Assembly: GCA_032433595.1 (NCBI GenBank)
Contig: JASWJB010000058.1
Location: 1 to 64,000, forward strand
Direction of reading: 5' to 3'
Length of the DNA stretch: 64,000 nt
Source of the DNA: Conoideocrella luteorostrata
Lineage: Eukaryota; Ascomycota; Sordariomycetes; Hypocreales; Clavicipitaceae
A program made the position numbers and the translations under genes. The notes beneath the pieces were generated by a model. The model searched no databases, was not told the DNA's origin, and was given only the letters and a program-made list of their open reading frames with translations. Shown here piece by piece: positions 31,034-43,080 of this stretch (its first letter is position 1; every line of letters starts with the position of its first letter).

Positions 31034-31934
31034 GTAATACCGACATTAAGAGGCATGCAAGCCTGTCACCTGTCTGTCAGTTGCCCCTGATCAATCTTGG
31101 CAGGGCGATCCACACTGAACCCCAGCCGACACGAGTTCGAAAGCTTGTCTGCCCCACGTCCAGAATATTTAATCATTCACGGACGGACATGACGGAAAAG
31201 GGGCAGAGAAAGGAGTTCCTGCCACGAGGAGACTTGCCCAGTTCAGCCAGAAAGGGCCAGCAGCTCCATCAGTCAATCGTGTCCTGCCTGTCTGCTAGTT
31301 GGTATCAACATATATTTAGCTCCGAGCATTTACTTGCAGCGTGCGTGCGTGTCCGACTCCAAGCTACTCCGTACGCCGCCCTTGCATGAAAGTGCCGATG
31401 CCCCTGGACCCGACTCGCCAGCATCCACAGCATCGTTCAAGCATTGCTGAATCTGAGAGTGGATGACTCAATGTACTTGTACATTCAAATGTCAGACCGT
31501 ACCCCAGAGGGACCATGGCGACTTTTCTCAGTGACCCTTTCTAGATTCCATGTAAAGCTTCCACAGTACTCCGCACCCCGGCAACAATTCCGAGCCACCA
31601 CTACGGAGTATACACGACTTGGTTGTTTTTGGCTCAGAATTGGCCAGAGGCCCACTATAATCTCTTGTTCAAGTTCCTTTAGGATGTCGTTGGGGCCGTT
31701 TGACAACTGAATTTCTCTAAAATAATTAGCCACTCTTTTTTTCATTGCCAGGCCGATTCAATATCACGCCAACATGGCGTCAGGTTTCGCGGATGCGTGA
31801 CGTCAAAAACCTAAGCCCTTGGTTGGGTTCAGAGCTGTCGAGGGATTGGCACCGTCCGCGTTCGAAAACCCGTTTGGCATGATAGCTGGCGTGAGCGCAG
31901 GCTTCATGTGCTTGAGTGGCTGCACACAAGAATC

Positions 31935-32075
31935 GTGTGGGAAACCCCTTCTTTTAAACTAATATAAATAAATAAAATAGTAAAATAAAAGAAGACGATG
32001 AATAGTGTGGAGAAACCCTTTTTTTTTTTAACAAATAAGAGTAAATAAAATATTAAAATAAAAGAAGAAGAAGGA
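31935..32075. repeat. 70-bp imperfect tandem duplication, AT-rich
   Basis: Two units begin with GTGTGG at 31935 and 32005. Both continue through GAAACCC, a T-rich part and AATAAAATA-type sequence, ending in AAAATAAAAGAAGA. They are diverged by small indels. It is the most AT-rich part of the surrounding 20 kb. Confidence 0.8.
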
Positions 32076-34339
32076 GAAGAAGAAAAGAAGAGCTAAGCAG
32101 GAAAATAAGACGTGGAGAACTCGGCAAACACGTACAACTCTATTCTTTTGTATTGAATCCCGTTGTTATAGTGGCTGGACTTGTCTTAGCCAGCTTGAAT
32201 CGGTTTCCATCCGTAGGTTCGAGCAGAACTCTTCGCCGTTTAACGGTGTAGTTCCTGGAAAGAGCAAGAGAAAAAAGCAGGAAACGAAGACATAAAACGA
32301 GGAGTACGAACGAACCGCGTGCCGCAAGCCGGCAAATATGGGCAATAAATAGCCTGCTGACAGCCAGCATAGGATTGTGATTATGGGGGCGGTGGAGAGT
32401 GGCTTGTATTCGCGCACATCTCGTTGGCAACTGGAGAGGCACCGATCATTATCTTGGTTGTCGAGGACGGTCTTTCTGATATTGAACGCATATGTCAATT
32501 GTCTCGTCCGTGTCCCATTGCAGAGTCTGAATGAATCCAGGCAGAAATGATGCTCACTTCCCTGCATGTATAGCGACCATCAGAGTTATATACTTCGAGT
32601 CGCGTAATAGCATCACGTACTCTCAGAAGGTGAATGCTTTCCCCCTCCCCTCCCTTGATGTCCACTTTACACAGAGACGTCAATGAGTCAAACCGTCTCC
32701 AGCACATTACTTGCATTTACGTGTTGCTTCCCACCCAAAGCCAGATGTGGTCATGGAACCTATACCGCCGAGTTCGAGGCAAGATATGATGATTCCGTCC
32801 ACACATATAGAAAGCCGACTAGTGGTAGTATCACCCCGAGCCGCGCCTGGTTTTCCAGAGAACCGTGACCATGTACGCTGGTGCATTGTGCAAACAGGGC
32901 GGGCCTCGTGCTTTCATAGCACTTCTCTTTTTCCGTGGATTTTGCAATAGAGCTCATGGCCTATAAGTGAACGAGTGGGAGCTGGCAAAGCTTCCCATGA
33001 ATAGTGATGCTGTGACAGTCATCCAAGCCAGGTTGTGCTCGTTGAACGTAATTCTCGCTTGTTTTTGAGCCGCGGCAGCTCTCATGGCCCACGCGGATAC
33101 TCACAAAACAAAGAATACCAAGGCTTCACAGCCAGAACAGCAGCGGTGTATACCGGAGAGCGTGCTCGCTGGATTCCAGCCAGCCAGATGGTTCAAAACA
33201 AGCAGTTGGATGCAACGCTTGTGTCCAGCCAGCAAGCACGGTTCACGCACAGCAGCGAATTAAGTTTATTACTGATCCTATCAAGCGCACAGGACAATCC
33301 AATCCAAACCGATACATGGGGCTCGAATCGAAGAATCGCTGTCTCCTACCGGCATCTTAGCTGATACCGACCACGCCGGGGGAGTTTTGACACGAAGAAA
33401 CCTGAATGCGGTCCCTATCAGCACGTCTTTTCAGCAGAGACTAAACTGCAAGCCCATCTCGGAACTCGTACGAGACATACTCCAAAATGTTCTCCAACAT
33501 AAAAGGCCAGCTACAAAGTCAAAGCAGCTCGCCCCCCACAAGCTTCAGCGGATGACAACAGTCAGCGAGGTGCGTGACGCAATCGCTATCCATTTGGACA
33601 AGAAACCAGCTTTTGAGATGGAACATCGGCTGCCATATCCCCGGGAGACCTATCAGGTACTGTCCGGGCTTGGTATCACACGTTGTAACCAGAAGGCATG
33701 GTGGCACGCTCCAGAGAGGTGCACTGAGCTCACTCTTCACTCAAGAGCCCATTCGTACCCGCACTGCTACATGCTTTCAGAAAAAGAAAAAGCTAACAAC
33801 TATAGCAAGAGTACGCCCCCAGTACGTGGCCAGTCGCGTAGCCGGCGTGAACTCGACGTTGCGTTGTCACAATGATTACAGCGCTGACGTATAAACAAAC
33901 GTAGCATGCAAAGGGGCTTGATTCTTGCAACGGCGTGAAACGTGACAGACATCCTGGCGTTCCTGCTGAATTTTTGGGGGACCATATACATGTATGAGAG
34001 TTTGGCCCGACGAGCAGGGCATGCATCAGCCCCGGGAAGTCCTTTATCCTCCGCCGCCAAGGCTGTACTTCGATGCGCAGCGGGGAGATTTTCCCGCAAG
34101 GATGGGGGCGTTGACACACGGGGCGAAACATACGGCCATGGTTGCTGTTACAGAGCTCCTGTTGAGGACAAAAACACAATATCGATACCCGGAGCGGATT
34201 TTGCGGCAATTCCTTTCAACCTTCTTCGCGAAGGCGTCACGAAAGCACAGTACGGCTGCTTCCAGATCAAACGGCAGACTGTATCATCCATCTTTAGCGG
34301 CTGGTAGGACTATCCTCCTCGGGGGCGGTCTCAACTGGA

Positions 34340-34650
34340 GGGGCAACAGGGACACGAGAATACAGCACGCCTGCTTGTGTTGAAAGGAGCGAACATCAAC
34401 GTACAAGACGGTTCTGACGCAGGGAATGGCAAAGCTCTCCAAGCCGCTTCATCTGAAGCTGAAGGTCACGATACTATCGTCCGGACGTTTCTGGAAACAC
34501 GGACAGGAGCCAAGGCGGAGAGTATAACAACGCCGTCTTGGTTGCCACTACACCAAGTAGCTACGACGTAGTATAACTGCTCGTGGAGAACGGAGCAGAG
34601 ATCAACTCACCCAGCACCTACTACGGCACTCCTCTCCAAGTTGGTTTCGT
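34340..34650 (+). pseudogene. Decayed ankyrin-repeat gene fragment
   Basis: One frame reads GHENTARLLVLKGANINVQ, then GKALQAASSEAEGHDTIVR, typical ankyrin-repeat text of the kind found in large fungal NACHT/ankyrin (STAND) proteins. The similarity breaks near 34510 and resumes in another frame with GGEYNNAVLVA and, after an in-frame TAA (34573-34575), LLVENGAEINSPSTYYGTPLQ. At least one frameshift and one stop therefore interrupt it. The flanks show no further clear ankyrin units, so only about three degenerate repeats survive. It is most likely the relic of a fast-evolving STAND-type gene; no intact copy is in the window. Confidence 0.7.
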
Positions 34651-36300
34651 TCCATTGCCACGAGCCTGCAGTCAACTCCTTTCTGAGTCCGCACCCAGTC
34701 GTCGACCAGAAAGAGGCCGGAGGGTTCAGAACCGCCTTCACGCCGCCTCGCCTCTGCAGTGTCCACGAGTGTACGTATGGTCTGTCTGCTCTTAGGGGGA
34801 GGGCGCAAATTCCCCAGCACGGAAGAGTGAAAAGCAAGCATAACAACGCACCAGTTAGTCGCCTCGTCGACCAGCCACGTGAGTACAGGCCGAACGCTGC
34901 AGGACCAAAAGGAAAGGCGCGAAGGCTGATGCTCGAGGATGTACGTTTGTCGACGTTCGTAATGCCGCTCTATCGAATGGCCTTGACTCCATAGCGTGGG
35001 TGTGTTCCTGGGCCCGTGGAGGGAGCTGATGGCAGAGCACAACGTCGGCGAGACGGCCCAGCGCTGGTCTGGATGGCAGCCTCTGGAGACGGGAGATCGG
35101 CGACAGTGCGGATGAGACGCAAGCGAGGCTCATAGTTGTCGGCTAGGTCTCTCGTGTCGCGAGAACACATGGATGGTCTGGTTCTGGCTGAGAAGAAGCA
35201 TTGCTACCGACAGGCCAAGTTGTCGTGGTGGGTTTCGAAACACCTAGCTTATAGCAATGAGAGGATAAAGAGAGAGTAGCCCCGTCCAGGCGACAGGAAA
35301 CGGAAAGTGTTTTTTTTTTTCTTTTCGTAAAACACAAAGTAAAAATATATAAAACAAATTATAAAGTAAAACAATAACAGGATAAAAGTAATTTTTCACT
35401 TGTTCGTGAGCTGGATAGCCAGTGAGGCGCGTGTATTCCGGCGAGCAGAAGCACCAAATCACACGCACGCCTACAACACCAGGCTATTTTATGCGGTGGC
35501 TTCAGTCAGCGAGACAAGTCTCTCGGCTTCCAAACACTTGACATGGAACCAGACCTCTTATTGCATCTCAACTTGCTTTGCTCGCCACTTTGCTACTGCC
35601 GACGTTACTGCTGCCGGAGCGTCCCAACTACACACCAAACGAGCCGGAGTCGATGCAGCCATCGTCTCCACTACCCTATATCTCAAACGGGATCCCAAAA
35701 ACTCAAACGGATAGTCAGTATCTCTCTGAATGGAGGACGAAAGCGTAAATCGTGCTCCGCGACGGCCAACTCGAAAAGGGGCAAAGCAAAGGAAATTACT
35801 CCGTGCACATATTGAAGATTCGGTATCTACCATATACTATCCGCACCGTCATACCACCATAAATATTATTACCCGTCTCACATCTGTACAACAACAGCAG
35901 CAGCAGCAGCAGCAGCAACAGCAACAGCCCCCAACCGGAGCTTGAGCCCGAACCCCGAGCCCGAGCCCGAGCCCGACCCTCCGCCAGCATATCATCACAA
36001 TCACAAACAAACTCCGTACCTACCGCACTCCGTACTCCGTAGTCAACAACTGCAATACCACGTCGACGCAGAACCTCGCACCCAAGTCCCAAAGCAGAGA
36101 GCGCTCTCTCATCTGCGCAATACCTGTGCCATGTAACCGCAGCGGCAACCCCCCCTTTCCCCCTACCAGCCAAACGGAAAACTGAACGCAAGCCGACGGC
36201 TCGTCGGGCGCACAACTCAAAAGTCAGGCGGAATTTGATACAAGAGTTGGTGCTGGCTCACAGGCCGTGCGCGCCGGCTGGCAGGAGGAGGGAGAGTTTA
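34651..36300. other. Gene-free interval, middle-left
   Basis: No supportable gene. It contains a CAG/CAA trinucleotide tract at about 35889-35928 and, directly after it, a GAGCCC hexanucleotide tract at about 35942-35975. In one frame these give a poly-Gln run, but the short frame has no other protein character. An exact TACTCCGTA is at 36033-36041, with two overlapping near copies just before it. AT-rich sequence lies at 35310-35395. Confidence 0.5.
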
Positions 36301-39300
36301 AACGTTTGATCGTCATTTTCGCTCCCGAGCTTTGCGATGGACCCCAACGCTCAACACGCTCAACCAGTTAGTAGAGTTTAGGTACCCTAAAGTGTCAAAG
36401 TGTCGTTACGAAGCTAGCCAGTTACCGTGCCCCTTTCTCCGGACTCCGTAGGTACTGTCTGTGGTGCTGGCACATCGTACTGTCTGCGGTACCGCCTGTG
36501 GTACTCCAGACTCAACGGCCGGGTCCTGCCGAATGATTTGCCCTATTCGTGCAGTTACTAGTACATTGGACGATACGCAGTAGAACAGCTACTGACTGGC
36601 TAACTACCGTACTCCATACTCCGTACTACGTACTTACGTGCCCGACTGTCGAGGCAAATCGATTTTCGGGGGCCGTGCGTGAGACAAAATCTGCGGCAAA
36701 GGACTGCGGACGTACGGAGTACGGAGTACAGACTTCATTTCATGTACTCTGACGTCTGGATAGCAGCAGCAGCGACAGCGAGGTAGGCAGGGACATGCAC
36801 AGGCGCAGCTGGCCAGGCACAGATAGATAACAATGCAGCGCAGGACGGGCCGATACAGCAGCACCTACGGATTTAATTACTGCAAGCACAGCATGGGAGC
36901 AATAGGTGGTTATACAAGAATGCACCGTAACCGTGACGGCGGACTAAGAGAACACGGAACCCACCGACTGAACTGGCTGGATGGGCTGGATGGCTGGGTG
37001 ACTTCGCTTCGGTGATTTTGATTTCGACCCGGGCCTCGGGGATACCGTAACCAACCACTGAAGCTATGGGACAAATACTCCGTAGGTACGGATGGAGAAT
37101 AAGAAATAACAACAACGACAAGAACAACAACAACAACAACAACAGCAACAGCAACAATACAATAATGAGGCAAAAAATAAACTAAGCGGCCTGTGCATTC
37201 TCCGTACATCCATCCAATGCCAGTACGTTCTCCGTTCAACATGTTGGTACCGATCGATGTGGCTTGGGATTTTTGCGGTAATTAATTCCACGAACCAGAT
37301 TACAAGCTCTGGATTCTGAATTCTGGATTCTAGATCCTAGACTCCAGGCTATTCTTTCCTTACTGTGCAATCCTGTAGCGCGCGGCTTAAAATACACACA
37401 AAAGGCCCCCGCGGCCACGTCTTGACAAATGACAATCACAAGCATTTCGACCGGCCGCTTCCCTTTCGGGGCAGTTCCAACCAACAGTCCACACGACCAA
37501 CAACGAAAAGAAAGACCAATGAGCAGTTTGGATGATGCTCTCTGGATGACGACGATGGGATCATGGGGGGGGGGAGGGGAGGGGTGCAAATCGCGGAACA
37601 ACGGGGAAAAGAAGACGAACGAGCGTGCTCGTACTTGTCGGGACCACGCCCTCTGGAGAATACAGAGCACCCCCCCTTACAAGCCAGTGAGTACAGACCG
37701 GTAGTTAAGGTGCAGCGTACTCAGATGCGGCCGAAATTAGCGCACGTAACGCCAGTGGCCGTGTTGGTCCAGGGCAGTTGATTCTTGGACAGCGACCTGG
37801 AGAAGGGGGAGAGGGCGGGGCGCCGGAAATGTCGACGTTGTACTACGGCGGCATGAATATCCCGATCAGGACCAGAAGCGTATTTGGACGAATCGCCTGC
37901 TGCCCTTCCTCCCCCGTAAAAGCTTATCAGGGGGGCCACCGTCTCCGTAAATACTTGTCGTTACTTCGGCCAGACGGGATAGGTATGGGCATGGGTGGGT
38001 GAGCGTAGGCCAGCGAGGCAGGGTGGCAGGGAGGAGGGACACATTTGACACTCAAATGCTCGGGCTGGGGTTCTCTGGGTGAAATGCGGTATTGGCTATA
38101 GCGCGGAGTCCGGTACTCCGTATATATATGTACTGTATCGGAACTATAGTAGCTGGGGTTCTGTCAGCGATGAACAGGCTGACAGGGCAAAGAGGGAAGC
38201 AATTTGGTCTCGGGAACGATCGGGTACAAAACACCTTTCTCTCTGTTCACAACTAGGGAGGCGGTATAACCGTTTGATGCTGAGAATTTCTGACACATCT
38301 ATCGCATCGTAATGTACGGTGCAGGGCAGGGCAGGGCGGTGCGGTGCGGCGCAGTGCTGTATTGAATCTATTGTGCCTTTGACCTGCGTTTTTCCCGTCT
38401 TCTCAATTTTTCTGGCTTTTAGTGGTGAGATTAAACGACTGGCGAACCAAAAGAAGGCAAACGCAGGGTGTAGCAGGAGCGAGAGGGGTGGTGGATGGGC
38501 AACCGGGGCTAAGGAGCCAGGGCATAGTGGGACAGTCGAGCAATGCAGCAAAGAGGAGCAGAGGCACGGTACTGGCAAGACTGGCACGACTGGGTGTGAG
38601 GACATGCGTTGTGAGGCTTGACAGGATTCCGTATCTTGCGTCCAGCGTACCCTGCAGGGCAGGTAGGCAGTAAGGGTGCTCCGTAGTGGGTAGTGCACCG
38701 CGGAGTGCGGACGCATCCTTCCCTCCATCCATCCACAATCCGTCGCCCATCGGTCGTCATGACTGAGTGCCGGCGTTGCCCACTTTGCCGGCCGCGAACC
38801 CCAGTCGGTCCGACTCATAGCCAGGCCTCATTGAAGACTTGAGGTCATAGTCATCATACAATATGGAGAGTTCTTAATAAGCGCTGCAGTGGTCCTGTAA
38901 GGACGGAGTGTATTATATCGTATCGTACTGCATCGTGCTGCACTGTACTCGCTTGCATCATCTTCTCAAGTACGGAGTAGACTCGCCCGGTTCGCCCTGC
39001 GTACGGGGTATATATAGTATAGGCAGATATGAGCACTCCCACTGAGTCCACTAAACCCTCCAAGGGTTATGTATGGTAGTACCCAGGTCCTCAGGTACCC
39101 CAGCTGCCAGCCTGCCAGCTGCTTCTCTTCCGTGCGGAGCAACTCGGGGCACCCGCCCTCTTTTTGCCTGCCCCGTTCGTTCAACAGCCTGTGTGCCACA
39201 GCCACAGGGTGACACCCGCGCGGCTGTTCCACTCTATCTCTGTCCTCTCTCGTGCCCTGCCAGTCGTGCGTGCTGCGTATGTATGTACGTGTCAGTAAGC

Positions 39301-42300
39301 ATCATGCCACGCCCAGCCACACGCCAGTGTAAATGCAGATGCAGATGCAGATAAGCTCGCCAAGCCGAACCAAACTAAAAGAGGACGTTGCCGAATGCGT
39401 CTACCTGGTCTGGTGCGTGCGGTGGACGATGGAGAGAGACGCACACTCCAGTTGCACCTCAAAAGTTCTTGGTCTGCAATTGCAACCGCAACTGCCATCA
39501 GCCGTCACCCATCATCCATCACCCTCATCAACCCGCCACCTCAGATCAGGCGCGAAACACACAGCACAGCACAACGCATGTGCCGTCCCGTACCGTACCG
39601 TCTGCGTAGCATCATATCACCTTGGAACATGCTGACCGTCACCGTTCGTCAAATCTCCATAGCAGTGCCATCTGCCGAGTGTACTGATTGCATCCCATCG
39701 CACGCTGCCTACTGGCCGTATGACCCGATACTCCTGACCCGGACCGAGCAGCAGGTGTCACCCTCTGGCATGCCGGGCGAAGAATGTTGCAGCGTTTGTA
39801 ATTACTGCAATTACTGTACTGCAATTACGGAGCTCGGCGCGATGGATGCTTCAGCACTTGCGGCATACCGAGTAGAGTAAACTGAAGTTGACCCCTCGCG
39901 CAGCAGCATCCAAAACGGCCGTTGCACCGAAATGAAAGACGGCTTGGGAGGGTTCACGTAGGCCTCAAGAAGCCTCGTACAACCAACTGCAGCAATACTA
40001 CAATACATTGGTATGAGTAAATATTGTATGTGCCCGTACAATAAAGTACTCCGCAGTGTCTCTGCATTGTGTCTCCATTACATCTTTGTGGAGTTTACCC
40101 ACTGTTTCATATTGGATACAGCACCAACGGTGGGATTTATAACCATGTTCGTTCTGTTTGGTTCTGCCATGTTGGTACTGTTCATTTCTGTCTGCAGCAG
40201 TGACATGCCAATGTTGCCACCACCACCAGGACCCAAGGTCGGCCATCTTGCAAACCAAGTTTTTAACCTCCAACTCCTTGTTGGCCAGTGCAGTGCAGTG
40301 CAGTGCAGTAAACGCCCCGAGAGTTGTGTGTTGTGCAGTCGTCTAGATCCTTCGGGCATGGCATGATCCGTTGTTCTCGTTGGAACCTTTGGCCATGTCT
40401 TCGTGGGCCATGAGCTACCACTGTAGTTGTTTAGTCTTGAAGACAGCCAAGCCCCTTCGGCCGAGACCCTTGTGTTCGGTTATAAGCAGTACCAAGTTCG
40501 ATCATGACGAATCGCCGTACGAATGCAACATCTGAACGCTACGTTTGACCCGAGCATTCGGTTCAGAGTGCAAAACGACCTGCATCATAGTCAGCCCACA
40601 GTGAACCGGACCATCACTGCTGCCTGGATGGCCACCGGCTCTGGCTGGGCCACGGACTGGTCTGCGACGTGGCATTCATTCCCATCTTTCATTTTTCATC
40701 TGATGATATGAAACGAGGAAGCCCATTTGACCGTGAGATCTTTACTGTAAGTGGCCGTAAGTCAGGAGGCGTACGCCCCATTTCAAGTTTCTTGATTGAT
40801 CGTCTTGCATCGGGGGTTTGCCGAAAGAGTGTTGTAAGTGCCGCCCATGCATCTTCTTACATCAGGTCGATCGAATATTGGGGCCTGCCGAACACGTTCG
40901 TTCATGCAGCGGCAAACTCGTCCCCATAGCGCCCCATGAGTATGGGCAGCATGGGCATGGGTTCATAACAGGTAACTGACTTGCACGCTGTACTGGGTAT
41001 CAGCGAACATATCAATTGCCCCGTGTTAGTAATGTCGACCTTTTCTACGCGGCCTCCCCTGAAAAGGGCAGGTTACTCTCACAACCCGACAGTCTGGGTC
41101 AGAAATCAGCTTTTGACACCACATGTAATTGCGGACAGAGTTACTGCATGTGCTATGTGGGAGGGCGTGCCGCCTGTAGGATGCAGACGCGGAGTAACGC
41201 ACAAACAATTGTCTGATCCGGTATACACGAATAGCGGTGCCGCACCGTCGGACCCGCACATGATTGAATGAGTGAAATGATTGAATGGATGAATGAACGT
41301 GTGAATGGGGAAATTGCCGTTATTGTTCTCTACGTGAGTCCCTCTCATCCCTCTCATCCCAATGCGATTTTATCGAAAAAAAAAAAAAAATAGAGAAAGG
41401 AAAACCTTGATTTCGGGACGATGAAAGAAAGAGCCGGAGCCGGATCGCCGGCCCGTCACAACGACAAGGGTGTTGTCGTCTTTCACTTGAGACATCCGCT
41501 GTGGAATCCCTCTTGTCATCAAGTCTGCCTCGAGTTTGACCCAGTCTCATCCGGTCCAGTAAGTAGAGCGTAGCTGTCGACAGTGTACCAGGCACTGAGA
41601 TGACAGACGGGTGCATCGGGTGGATAGACATTACCAGCCATGTCAACTGTAGCAATAATTTTTATTACTGGTAACAACAGTTACTCCGTACTATTTTTGG
41701 GGATGAATATGGATCCTACAGAGCAGAGAGTCGCTCGTGCTCTAGCCCCACAACGCGGGTTGCGATTCAGTTGGACTGGGGGTATTTTCTTGAGTAAAAT
41801 GGAGATAACGTCGAGAATAATAGCTAGTTAGTTAACTATGCCGTCGACGAATTGGTCAAGCAGTGCGAGGTGAGCCATGTCAGAGTCGACCGGGTCCATC
41901 TATTTTCAGTATTCGCCGGTTCGTCTCGTCTTTTCAGTTAATCGCTATCCATGAATAGAGTTCTTAGTGGCTGACGGAGGTGGGATATTACCTGCGCCAG
42001 ACAGCAAAAAAGCGTTGGAAGACAGGGATGTCAGAATGCGTTCTGCATGGATGCCGTACGGTGAAGTGGGATAACTGAGGATGAGATAGCTTGCACGGAG
42101 GAGTTTGCCAAGTGCGCCATGCCAGCAGGTAATGTCAGCAACTAGAGAACGACTCTGCTGAGATTGGTGTGCAGTTGTATGAGCATGAACCGGAGTGGGA
42201 AAGGTGAAGGTGAAAATAGTCTGCAAGTTGGCTCTTAGCCTCGTGGCGTCATTCAGCCAAAAGATAACCCTGAGATCAGGTTCAGGTCAGGTCAGGCAAA

Positions 42301-43080
42301 GCCCCAACATTGCCTGCACCCTGACACCCACATGCCTACTCCGTACAGCGGTTATTCTTTTTGACGAACTGCTGGGTATATCGGGACAATTCGTATTCCC
42401 GAGGTGCGAACCCCATACGCACGCCACTGCTCCTCCAGCTTACCACCACCAACCTCCCACACACTTGGGCCATGATGTCGTCCAGGGGGGTTGCCATGGT
42501 GTTATAATTGGCACTTAGCAGTCATGGCGATTATCCTTGGCTCAATGTGAGGGTGGTTATTGGCTGTTGGTACTCGGCGCGTGACACGGCCGCCTTGATG
42601 CCTTGATGGTTTCTGATTGATTCTCGAGTGTGCTTGCTTCTACTCTGTACTCCGTACCTCGCTTCATCTTCATTTCAGCAATGCGCCAAGTGCATGTCCA
42701 AAGTACTTCTCCCATGCAGGTCCGTCCTGTCTTGAATCGGAGTTGAACGCAAAACGTATGCCGAAAATACCGCGCTCCGTATCTGCCGCTCCAGTTAATC
42801 AGGTTTGCAAAGGGTTCGCCTTGATTTTCCACCGAGCTCAAACTTGGCGAGGCTCAAAGATATGCATTGTATCCCTGAAGTTTCCCTGTGGCTTGACTCG
42901 CTAAGATAGACCATGTCGTGGCGTGGTTCGAAAACGCCATCCGACGACTACTTTACTGAGTCACTAACTATGTGCTGCATGTGTTGTAGAACGGCTTGCC
43001 GACACGACAGGCATGTATCATTCTCCCCCCGTCCTGCGAGGGAAGGGAACAACAAACCAAAAAAAAAAAAAAAAAAAAGA
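36301..43080. other. Gene-free interval, centre, dense in the dispersed motif
   Basis: No supportable gene in about 6.8 kb. Exact motif copies are at 36617-36625, 36713-36728 (two), 37076-37084, 38114-38122, 38971-38979, 41682-41690, 42337-42345 and 42648-42656, with further near matches. Other structure consists of AAC trinucleotides at about 37110-37156, a G tract at about 37564-37580, GCAGG/GTGCG pentamers near 38320-38352, GTGCA pentamers near 40286-40309, and a poly-A tract at 43059-43078. The longest open frame (38144-38818, minus) lacks domain or codon evidence. Confidence 0.5.

Larger units (their letters stand above)
30630..34339. other. Left part of the 20-kb gene-free interval
   Basis: No supportable intact gene. 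Exact dispersed motifs are at 31011-31033 (three overlapping copies), 31365-31373 and 31602-31610. A 70-bp tandem duplication is at about 31935-32075. The open frames at 32140-32716 (-) and 33387-33875 (+) show no family signature, and no splice model joins them into one. Just upstream of the PQ-loop gene, the trinucleotide-like word AATGTCGTC repeats at about 30640-30662. Confidence 0.5.

Noticed and set aside
32140..32240. Possible tRNA gene (GGTTCGAG resembling a B box)
   Set aside because: The box lacks the usual GGTTCGAATCC continuation, no A box lies at proper spacing, and no cloverleaf can be drawn.
33387..33875. 162-codon frame near the ankyrin relic
   Set aside because: No recognisable motif; residue composition resembles random translation, and it could not be spliced to the ankyrin fragment.
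35730..35945. Poly-Gln small protein
   Set aside because: The Gln run is a CAG/CAA microsatellite that ends two codons before the stop region; the rest has no protein character.
38144..38818. 224-codon minus-strand frame, the longest in the gene-free interval
   Set aside because: Cys/Pro/Leu/His-rich translation, overlapping open frames on both strands, no domain and no splice model; probably chance.
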